From CAYYIS01 sp964470965 (GTDB lineage: Bacteria; JAAXHH01; JABIQT01): a stretch of DNA of 60,694 nt. Positions 53,858 to 60,694 of this stretch are shown one piece after another; within the stretch, counting starts at the first letter, position 1; the number at the start of each line of letters is the position of its first letter. The position numbers and the translations under genes were made by a program. The notes under the pieces are model-generated. The model ran no database searches. It was not told where the DNA came from and was given only the letters and a program-made list of their open reading frames with translations. Where the stretch lies: positions 1-60,694 of the forward strand of contig CAYYIS010000033.1 of assembly GCA_964470965.1 (NCBI GenBank), written 5' to 3'.

Positions 53858-55738
53858 ATGAACGCCCTCAAATTCGATGTTGTAGTAATAGGGGGCGGCC
53901 ATGCTGGAATAGAAGCCGCTTTGGCGGCTGCCCGGATGGGTTGTCGATGTGCAATGGTTACCCTTGAGGCACGAAAAATCGGTGAAATGTCCTGTAATCC
54001 TTCTATCGGCGGGATAGGTAAGGGACAACTGGTTAGGGAGATAGATGCACTTGGGGGAGAGATGGGCCGGGCCGCCGATAGGACGAATATCCAGGTAAAA
54101 ATGCTCAACACCCGGAAGGGTCCCGCCGTGCAATCCCTTCGGACGCAGAATGACCGAGATGAATATCGCAGGTATATGTGTGATATAATCCAGAAGAATG
54201 AAAATATAAAAGTGATAGAAGACGAGGTCGTAGATTTCACGGTGGATAATGGTCAGGTCAATGGAGCCATACTGAAAACCGGTTTGTCCATTACCACTTC
54301 AACGATCATCGTCGCCACTGGCACCTTTTTAAATGGTGTAATGCATCACGGTCTTAGACAGTCACCAGGCGGACGGTCGGGCGAGGGTAGCTCCTCGAAC
54401 CTTTCGGATGCCTTCATGCGTCTGGGTTTTCAAACCGGCAGGTTAAAAACCGGCACACCTCCCCGGCTCGACGGTCGGACCATCGATTATTCCATGATGG
54501 AGATTATGTCTGGTGATAGCAAGCCGGAATCGTTTTCTAATGATAATTGCGGTGTTAATGAAAACTCTTTGGATTGTTATCTTACACATACCAATGAATT
54601 AACACATGACATTATCCGATCGGGCCTTGATTCATCTCCACTGTTTACTGGTGTAATAAAGGGTGCCGGGCCGAGATACTGTCCGTCAATCGAGGACAAG
54701 ATCATTAGATTCCCCGATAAGAAGAATCATCAGATCATCGTAGAGCCCGATGGTCGGGGAACCTCAGTAATTTATCTTAATGGGTTTTCTACAAGCCTGC
54801 CGGATTCCATTCAGGACCGTGCCTTGGAAACCATAAAAGGTCTTGAGGACGCGGTGGTTCTACAGTACGGATATGCCGTCGAATACGATTATATTCCGCC
54901 GGAACACATCAAGCGGAATTTAGAAACCCGGTGTGTTAAAGGTCTTTTCCTTGCCGGACAGATCAATGGTACCACTGGATATGAAGAGGCGGCGGCCCAG
55001 GGACTCATGGCGGGTGTAAATGCAGCACTGACGATCAGGGGAGATGGGCCCTTCATTCTTTCACGGAGTGAGGCGTACATAGGTGTGATGATGGATGATC
55101 TGATAACCAAAGGCGCCGATGAGCCGTATCGTATGTTTACATCGCGTGCTGAATATAGACTTCTCCTCCGACATGATAACGCCCATATTCGGCTGGCTAA
55201 ATCAGCGTACAGACTTGGATTGATTTCTCTAAAACACAAGCGTTCCATTGACGGACAAGTGGCCACAATAGGTAAAGAGATATCGCGGTTAAAATCCACG
55301 TTTCTAAAAGCACCCGATATCAACCCGCTACTCGGTGAATTGAGTTCCTCTCCTGTTAATGAGGCCACCTCTCTCTACCAGTTGATTTCCCGGCCTGAGC
55401 TTACGTATGCGGATTTAGTCTCCGCCGACCCATGTCGTCCTCGCATCTCCGCGATTGTCGCTATGCAGATTCAAACGCTAATTAAATACGCAGGATATAT
55501 TGATAAACAAACACAGGAGATAGAACGGGCCCGTCAACAGGAATCTCTCGCTATTCCTGATGCGTTCGATTATCATTCGATACCAGCTCTTTCAAATGAA
55601 GCCCGTGAGAAATTGATGCATCATAAGCCCGAGACCCTTGGCCAGGCTTCTCGCACTCCCGGTGTCACCCCCTCCGATGTGTCTATTCTTTCCGTGTACC
55701 TTAAACAGGGAAAACATAGACACAATCAATCGCCTTAG
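53858..55738 (+). CDS. mnmG: tRNA uridine 5-carboxymethylaminomethyl modification enzyme MnmG
   Basis: 626 residues from ATG 53858. The earlier ATG at 53852 is only 2 bases after GGAG, while 53858 has the usual spacing. FAD site: G-G-G-H-A-G-I-E-A-A near residue 12. R-K-G-P-A-V-Q-S near 90, D-K-I-I-R-F-P near 284 and the F-L-A-G-Q-I-N-G-T-T-G-Y-E-E-A near 365 are typical. It forms the MnmE-MnmG complex. Also called gidA. Confidence 0.95.
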   Translation: MNALKFDVVVIGGGHAGIEAALAAARMGCRCAMVTLEARKIGEMSCNPSIGGIGKGQLVREIDALGGEMGRAADRTNIQVKMLNTRKGPAVQSLRTQNDRDEYRRYMCDIIQKNENIKVIEDEVVDFTVDNGQVNGAILKTGLSITTSTIIVATGTFLNGVMHHGLRQSPGGRSGEGSSSNLSDAFMRLGFQTGRLKTGTPPRLDGRTIDYSMMEIMSGDSKPESFSNDNCGVNENSLDCYLTHTNELTHDIIRSGLDSSPLFTGVIKGAGPRYCPSIEDKIIRFPDKKNHQIIVEPDGRGTSVIYLNGFSTSLPDSIQDRALETIKGLEDAVVLQYGYAVEYDYIPPEHIKRNLETRCVKGLFLAGQINGTTGYEEAAAQGLMAGVNAALTIRGDGPFILSRSEAYIGVMMDDLITKGADEPYRMFTSRAEYRLLLRHDNAHIRLAKSAYRLGLISLKHKRSIDGQVATIGKEISRLKSTFLKAPDINPLLGELSSSPVNEATSLYQLISRPELTYADLVSADPCRPRISAIVAMQIQTLIKYAGYIDKQTQEIERARQQESLAIPDAFDYHSIPALSNEAREKLMHHKPETLGQASRTPGVTPSDVSILSVYLKQGKHRHNQSP

Positions 55739-55743
55739 ACTTC

Positions 55744-55759
55744 TGTTTCACGTGAAACA
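55744..55759. promoter_or_regulatory. Perfect parS site
   Basis: TGTTTCACGTGAAACA is an exact 16-base palindrome, the bacterial ParB site. It lies between mnmG and rsmG, the usual neighbourhood of parAB. Confidence 0.92.
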
Positions 55760-55774
55760 TTGTGGAGATGCGCT

Positions 55775-56434
55775 GTGGATAATTCTCTGATGTTGGAAGG
55801 GGCCCGTTCAATGGGGATAGAACTTTCCTGCTCACAACAGCTCGCATTCCAGTCCTATTACGATTCTATAATAAAATGGAAAGATCGCGTAAATCTGGTT
55901 TCCCGAAACGATAGAGGGCGATTAGTTTCCAGGCATTTCCTCGATTCATTGACGCCCATATCAGAAGCGTTGATTCCTGAATCGGGAACGCTTGTGGATA
56001 TCGGATCTGGTGCTGGCTTCCCCGGGATCCCCCTCGCTATTTGCAAACCCGGCCTCACCGTGCGCCTAATCGAGTCTAACAGAAAAAAAGGGAGTTTTTT
56101 GAGGTATGTTTTGAAGGAGATTGGACTGGCCGAGCGTGTATCTGTTCTGTTAGATCGGGCAGAAACCGTCGCCTCAGGAATTCCATCTGAGGATCTATTT
56201 GATGTCGTCGTTTCGCGTGCAGTGGGGTCCATCAGGACCCTTGTTTCTTTAGGTTCGCCTCTGTTAAAGCCCGGTGGAATTATTCTTTTATACAAAGGAC
56301 CGGATATCGGCGATGAATTAAAAAAAGCAGCCTATAGTATCTGTGCCGCGTCGTGTATTGTTGAGCGAGTCCTGCGTTTTTCTCCCCCTATGCATTCGAA
56401 AGGATCAACCCTAGTCGTAATTCAAAAGAAATAG
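55775..56434 (+). CDS. rsmG: 16S rRNA (guanine(527)-N(7))-methyltransferase
   Basis: 219 residues from GTG 55775, chosen because GGAG lies 7 bases upstream; TTG 55760 and ATG 55790 are alternatives. The SAM motif is D-I-G-S-G-A-G-F-P-G near residue 73, with L-I-E-S-N-R-K-K-G-S-F near 99, and the R-A-V-G-S near 143. Last gene of the rpmH-to-rsmG run. No parA or parB gene follows. Confidence 0.9.
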   Translation: MDNSLMLEGARSMGIELSCSQQLAFQSYYDSIIKWKDRVNLVSRNDRGRLVSRHFLDSLTPISEALIPESGTLVDIGSGAGFPGIPLAICKPGLTVRLIESNRKKGSFLRYVLKEIGLAERVSVLLDRAETVASGIPSEDLFDVVVSRAVGSIRTLVSLGSPLLKPGGIILLYKGPDIGDELKKAAYSICAASCIVERVLRFSPPMHSKGSTLVVIQKK

Positions 56435-56684
56435 TCTTCACGGGTTTATCCTCCTGCCCCGGCTTTTTAGTGTTTTGTTAACGATCATCCCATCAGTAAA
56501 ATGACATTAAGTTTTAAAAACGGTCATTTTGACCCTGTCTCGAAGGATCTTTGACCCCAAAACAAAATCAAATAGCCCTGCGAAGCCTGTGTGGGTTTAC
56601 ATAATACTAAACACGGGTGAACTTATACGTTTACAACAGGTTAGAGGTTTATCGGATAAAGATATTAAAAGGCCGTGGTGGCGG

Positions 56685-57926
56685 TTAGCAGCTACGCGTA
56701 CCGGTGAGTGACCATTCTCCGCCGAGAAGCATAATTTCTATCTCTTCTCCTCCCCGGATGAGGGTTTGATCCTCATGGGTAATGGCCAGTCCATCCGCGA
56801 GGGACATGGACTTCAATATTCCTGAGCCCTGCGCACCGGTCTGGGTGGCGTAGAGTTGTCCGTCCCGTTCAAACAGTTGCATCCGGAGAAATTGTTTGCG
56901 GCCTGGCGATTTCTGGAGATCGGAGAGCAGGCGGGCACGAACGACAGGGCGATACAGTCTTGAATAGCCGCACATCTTTAGCAGGGCCGGACGTACGAAC
57001 AATTCAAACGTTACCATGGCCGCAACGGGGTTGCCGGGCAGGCCGAATACCAGAGAGTCCTGAATCGTACCGAACGCAAATGGTCTTCCCGGTGTCATGG
57101 CGACTTTCCAGAATTCCATGGAGGTTCCGAGTGCATCGAGGGCCTCTTTGACAAAATCGAATTCGCCAACCGAGACGCCGCCAGAGGTGATAATAACATC
57201 TCCGGCCAGGCCGGAACGTAACTTCGCTTCCAGGTCCTCCCTCGTGTCACGGCTGATCCCCAAGCGTATAGGAATGGCACCCGCTTCCAGGACGAGTGCT
57301 GTCAGCGAATAGCTGTTGCTGTCCACGATCTTACCGTCCGATATATCCTCATCCACATCTACGATTTCATCACCGGTCGAGAGAATGGCCACGCGGGGCC
57401 GGCGGTACACAGTCACATGAGTGCGATTGGTCGATGCGAGGAGGCCGATCTCTGCAGGACGGATACATTTACCTGCGGGGAGCATCAGGTCGCCTATGGA
57501 GAGATCTTCTCCGGACCGCCGCAGATCTTTGGAAGACGGCACTGAGGCCCGAATGCGTATATGAGAATCACCAATTCGTTCCGTGTCCTCGGAGCGGATG
57601 ATGGTGTCCGCTCCGTCGGGTACCGGGGCGCCCGTCATGATATGTATCGCCTCGCCAACACCTACCTTGTTACTGGCGCGATATCCGGCCGGCAGATGTT
57701 CGATGATCTCCAGGACGACAGGTGATGATTCGGTGGCGGCCGTCGTGTCCTCTGCCCGTATCGCGTACCCGTCCATCGCGGAATTGTCCCATGGCGGCTG
57801 GTTGCGTGTGGCGAACACCTCTTCCGCTAGAACACGATCGAGAGCTGCGAAAATATCGACGCGCTCAGTACTGAGTAACTGAACACGGTTGAGGACAGCG
57901 TCTCTTGCATCTATGACAGATATCAT
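56685..57926 (-). CDS. moeA: Molybdopterin molybdenumtransferase MoeA (copy 1)
   Basis: 413 residues. Inserts molybdate into adenylylated molybdopterin. P-P-W-D-N-S-A-M-D-G-Y-A near residue 40, G-E-D near 138, L-S-T-G-D-E near 186, T-S-G-G-V-S-V-G-E-F near 246 and G-L-P-G-N-P-V-A near 302 are the family motifs. It is 38 bases downstream of a second moeA. The frame overlaps nothing on the convergent side. Confidence 0.9.
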   Translation of the reverse strand: MISVIDARDAVLNRVQLLSTERVDIFAALDRVLAEEVFATRNQPPWDNSAMDGYAIRAEDTTAATESSPVVLEIIEHLPAGYRASNKVGVGEAIHIMTGAPVPDGADTIIRSEDTERIGDSHIRIRASVPSSKDLRRSGEDLSIGDLMLPAGKCIRPAEIGLLASTNRTHVTVYRRPRVAILSTGDEIVDVDEDISDGKIVDSNSYSLTALVLEAGAIPIRLGISRDTREDLEAKLRSGLAGDVIITSGGVSVGEFDFVKEALDALGTSMEFWKVAMTPGRPFAFGTIQDSLVFGLPGNPVAAMVTFELFVRPALLKMCGYSRLYRPVVRARLLSDLQKSPGRKQFLRMQLFERDGQLYATQTGAQGSGILKSMSLADGLAITHEDQTLIRGGEEIEIMLLGGEWSLTGTRSC

Positions 57927-57964
57927 GAGTGATATAAGATTCGGTTAAATTAAATTGAATACAG

Positions 57965-59197
57965 CTAAAACGCCGGCCGCATCAGGAGAACAGAAACGAT
58001 TTTACCCCGAAGAATTGATGTCGTTCCCGTTTCAACGATGACAAGCCCGTTGGTGCCTGCCATGGAACTCAACATTCCCGATCCCTGACCGGTAACGGTG
58101 GTCGCTTGAAAGGTGCCACCCTCAAATGAAACATGGGCCCTGAGATAATGACGGCGGTCCCCTCCGGCATTGACATCATTACCAAGTTGTGCCTGAACGA
58201 TAGGGAGAAACAGATCTTCATAACCCATGATCTTACGCAATGCCGGCCGGACGAACAGGAGAAACGACACCATACACGAAACCGGATTGCCCGGTAAACC
58301 GAAAAACGGTATGCCGTTCAGCACTCCGAAGGCCAGCGGCTTACCGGGTTTCATGCGAACTTTCCAGAACTTCATGTCCGCACCCAGGTCAACAAGTACT
58401 TTTTTCACGTAGTCATAGTCGCCTACCGAAACTCCGCCGGTCGAGAGGATAATATCCACATGCATCATGGATTCAATCGCTTCCCGGATTGCCTCTTCCG
58501 TGTCGCCGACGATACCGGGAATGACCGGCTTGCCGCCCGCCTCCCGTACCATGGCGGCAAGGGAATAACTATTGCTGTTGACGATCTTACCGCGTGTTAA
58601 CGGTTCATCGATTTCCACGACCTCGTCACCGGTCGAGAGGATCGCTACCGTGGGTTGCCGGAATACGGTGAGAAACGATCTCTGGAAAGATGCCAGCAAC
58701 CCGATTTCTCCGGGGCCGAGTACCGTACCGGCCCTAAGAACCGTTTCTCCGGTCCGTACATCTTCTCCCCGGTACCGGACATTCTGACCGCTTGTCACAG
58801 GTTTCATGATGTTGACATGCTGTTCATTCGCATCCGAGGTGTTTTCGATCATGACCACCGCGTCGGCTCCCTCCGGCACCATGCCGCCTGTCATTATCCG
58901 GGAAGCCTGGCCGGCGCTGAGCCCTTTTTCCGGCACAGTTCCAGCGGGAATGTCCTCTTGAACATCCAGCCTGCAGGGGGTGCTTGATGAGGCTGCCCTC
59001 ACGTCACCGGCACGGACCGCATAGCCGTCGACCGAGGAATTGTCGTGAGGGGGTATATCATATCCCGGTGCGATATCCTCAGCGAGAACCCGATGCAGCG
59101 CATGGGAGATAACGATGCGTTCCACACCGAGCCGGGTCACGGCAGACAGGACGATCTTCTGGGCTTCTTCAACGAGAAGCATGGATGCTGAGTTCAT
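57965..59197 (-). CDS. moeA: Molybdopterin molybdenumtransferase MoeA (copy 2)
   Basis: 410 residues and the same motif order as its neighbour: P-P-H-D-N-S-S-V-D-G-Y-A near residue 50, L-S-T-G-D-E near 188, L-S-T-G-G-V-S-V-G-D-Y near 252, G-L-P-G-N-P-V near 303. The two copies differ throughout, so the duplication is old. Tandem MoeA pairs can split work between molybdenum and tungsten, or between steps; sequence alone does not say which. Confidence 0.9.
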   Translation of the reverse strand: MNSASMLLVEEAQKIVLSAVTRLGVERIVISHALHRVLAEDIAPGYDIPPHDNSSVDGYAVRAGDVRAASSSTPCRLDVQEDIPAGTVPEKGLSAGQASRIMTGGMVPEGADAVVMIENTSDANEQHVNIMKPVTSGQNVRYRGEDVRTGETVLRAGTVLGPGEIGLLASFQRSFLTVFRQPTVAILSTGDEVVEIDEPLTRGKIVNSNSYSLAAMVREAGGKPVIPGIVGDTEEAIREAIESMMHVDIILSTGGVSVGDYDYVKKVLVDLGADMKFWKVRMKPGKPLAFGVLNGIPFFGLPGNPVSCMVSFLLFVRPALRKIMGYEDLFLPIVQAQLGNDVNAGGDRRHYLRAHVSFEGGTFQATTVTGQGSGMLSSMAGTNGLVIVETGTTSILRGKIVSVLLMRPAF

Positions 59198-59325
59198 ATG
59201 TTGAGGGGTGGTGTTTAGGTCTATTAAGAATATAACAGCCGGCTTGCGAGCAGGTGAAAGTAAGCGAACATATCCGTGCTGTCAATCAAAAAGGACCTGT
59301 AGACCGGGTATGGAATCAGCACGGA

Positions 59326-60694
59326 TCACCTCATCTCCGATATCACCGAACCCATCTCTCGCGGCGCGGAGCCCGACAGCAGTTCATATCCGGTTTCCGT
59401 GACGAGGACATCGTCTTCAATTCGAATGCCTATATTTTTGTATAACTGGAACGCATGATGGATATCTTTTTTCAGCTGCCGGTTCTCAGGTGTGTCCTCG
59501 AGGTGGTCCAGTGCGTCTTCCCGTATATATATGCCAGGCTCTACGGTAAGCACCATACCGGGCAAAAAAACGGTGTCGCGGTTGCCGACGTCATGGACAT
59601 CCAGACCGATAAAATGACTTGTACCATGCATGAACCACATGCGGTACTGCCGGCCGGAGGTGTCGGTTATCAATCCCAGCCTTTTCAATCCAGTTTTGAT
59701 TACCTCCAGGGCTCTGTTGTGCAGATCACCGATGGTGGCACCCGGTCGGACCAGGTCCATGGCCGCTTCCTGCGCCTGGAACACCAGGTCGTATATGGCG
59801 CGCTGTTCGGTTGAAAACGTCCCGCTAACCGGCACCGTACGCGTTATATCAGCAGAATAATGACCGACTTCAGCGCCGATATCGAGCAGCACCAGCTCGC
59901 CTTCGTGCATTTGCCGGGCGTTCGCTTCATAATGCAGCGTCGTAGCGTTGGGGCCGGAGCCGACGATCGATGGGAAGCCCGAATGGGCACCGTAACGCCG
60001 GTACGTATTATAAATAAGACCGTCGAGCTGATATTCATATATACCAGGTTGAACCGTATTCATAACCTTTCTGTGCGCTTCACCCGTGATATCAATAGCA
60101 CTGCGAAGCTGCTGCAATTCATAATCGGATTTAACAAGTCGGATGTCGTCAAACACTGGAGTGACGTCTTTCAGTCTGATGTTGGAATGGCGTTTCTTCA
60201 GGGCCCTACCATAGGCGTGTTCTTTTCCAAACAGCTGCTTTTGAAGCGCATGTTTTCCTATAAGCATCCACACATCCGTGGAATCCGCGGATTCCTGCGC
60301 ATAGGTATTCAGCCTAGTTTCAAGAAAGGATTCGAAGTCGTTCGTATTCCGGATATGATTTATCCCGGAAATCAGTTGGGCTTCTTCGTGGCTGAGCATA
60401 TGCCCGGTCCATATTTCTGCCGAAGGATCGCGTTCGGGTAAAAACAGAATTTCCCGCTGGTCTGTATCGTCTGGGATGAGTACCAGTGTGATGCCGGTCT
60501 GATTGATGCCGGTCAGATAATACAGATTGTTTTCCTGCCGGAACGGGTAATTCACATCGTTACTGTAATTTCTTGGCGTGCCGCTGAACAGGATCACCAT
60601 ACTGCGCCCGCCGGTCTCCTGCATCACAAGCGTCCGCCGCAATTTTAGATCCTGAACGAGCGCCTCGTTCACATCGGCTGCGTATGCGATAGGG
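59326..60694 (-). CDS. pepP: Xaa-Pro aminopeptidase (aminopeptidase P), N-terminus beyond the window
   Basis: At least 448 residues. The M24 metal ligands are all present: L-L-D-I-G-A-E and S-A-D-I-T-R-T near residues 250-265, M-H-G-T-S-H-F-I-G near 349, V-E-P-G-I-Y near 380 and R-I-E-D-D-V near 417. The frame continues open past GTG 60672 to the window edge; the text there, I-A-Y-A-A-D, looks like a signal-peptide cleavage site, so the real start is probably outside and the enzyme may be exported. In contrast with the M24 protein at 6596, this one should be an active metallopeptidase. Confidence 0.88.
   Translation of the reverse strand, partial: PIAYAADVNEALVQDLKLRRTLVMQETGGRSMVILFSGTPRNYSNDVNYPFRQENNLYYLTGINQTGITLVLIPDDTDQREILFLPERDPSAEIWTGHMLSHEEAQLISGINHIRNTNDFESFLETRLNTYAQESADSTDVWMLIGKHALQKQLFGKEHAYGRALKKRHSNIRLKDVTPVFDDIRLVKSDYELQQLRSAIDITGEAHRKVMNTVQPGIYEYQLDGLIYNTYRRYGAHSGFPSIVGSGPNATTLHYEANARQMHEGELVLLDIGAEVGHYSADITRTVPVSGTFSTEQRAIYDLVFQAQEAAMDLVRPGATIGDLHNRALEVIKTGLKRLGLITDTSGRQYRMWFMHGTSHFIGLDVHDVGNRDTVFLPGMVLTVEPGIYIREDALDHLEDTPENRQLKKDIHHAFQLYKNIGIRIEDDVLVTETGYELLSGSAPREMGSVISEMR

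Noticed and set aside
56529..56711. A 60-codon open frame between rsmG and moeA.
   Set aside because: It overlaps the end of moeA, has no ribosome site and no recognisable text; the 250-base gap otherwise shows nothing I can name.
1..60694. tRNA genes, rRNA genes, CRISPR arrays, insertion sequences, riboswitches.
   Set aside because: I looked in the gaps and saw no cloverleaf, repeat-spacer pattern, transposase text or known riboswitch core.

Overview
This looks like a chromosomal window around the replication origin of an uncultivated Gram-negative bacterium. The diderm signs are an outer-membrane barrel protein, lipoproteins with lipoboxes, a System I (Ccm) cytochrome c maturation cluster and a DUF1207-type protein. 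A LysW amino-carrier pathway, DUF4159, DUF3604, heparinase and Gfo/Idh genes together suggest a candidate lineage of the FCB/Latescibacterota/Marinimicrobia kind. That placement is inference: the window has no rRNA or tRNA gene. I see no CRISPR array, insertion sequence or prophage.

Layout. 185-8868: a tight seven-gene plus-strand operon (beta-propeller glycosidase-like protein, DUF3604/PHP protein, Gfo/Idh oxidoreductase, class I glutamine amidotransferase, heparinase II/III-like protein, creatinase-like M24 protein, and a dihydroorotate-dehydrogenase-like flavoprotein with an altered active site). 9055-12696: orphan oligopeptide-type binding lipoprotein, second Gfo/Idh oxidoreductase, DUF1207 outer-membrane protein. 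12863-16521: threonine synthase, a secreted protein of the family often misnamed asparagine synthetase B, a candidate 6S-like RNA, and arginase. 16649-19044: ecfT, truA, trmJ. 19057-23638: minus-strand cytochrome c maturation operon ccmE, CcmI-like zinc-ribbon protein, membrane protein, ccmA, ccmB, ccmC, ccmD. 23935-26975: MoxR ATPase, VWA protein, DUF4159 protein. 27055-35646: lytic transglycosylase, then the LysW pathway (lysW, two RimK-type ligases, lysY, hisS, lysZ, lysJ, lysK on the minus strand). 35778-39615: lipoprotein, a decayed tandem copy of it, and a TonB-receptor-like barrel protein.

39634-56434 is the origin region: gyrA, gyrB, dciA, recF, dnaN and dnaA on the minus strand, then rpmH, rnpA, yidD, yidC, mnmE, mnmG and rsmG on the plus strand. 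DnaA boxes lie on both sides of dnaA, with a DnaA-trio-like element beside a perfect box. Two parS-like sites flank mnmG, but parA and parB do not follow rsmG. 56685-60694: two tandem moeA genes and an aminopeptidase P cut by the window edge.

How the genes work together. The LysW genes can carry alpha-aminoadipate (and possibly glutamate) on a small acidic carrier to lysine (or ornithine); a terminator just after lysW may raise carrier dosage. The Ccm genes export haem and load it onto a CcmE of the unusual CxxxY type; ccmF, ccmG and ccmH must be elsewhere or absent. The first operon probably degrades a sugar polymer or a derived compound, but its substrate is unknown.
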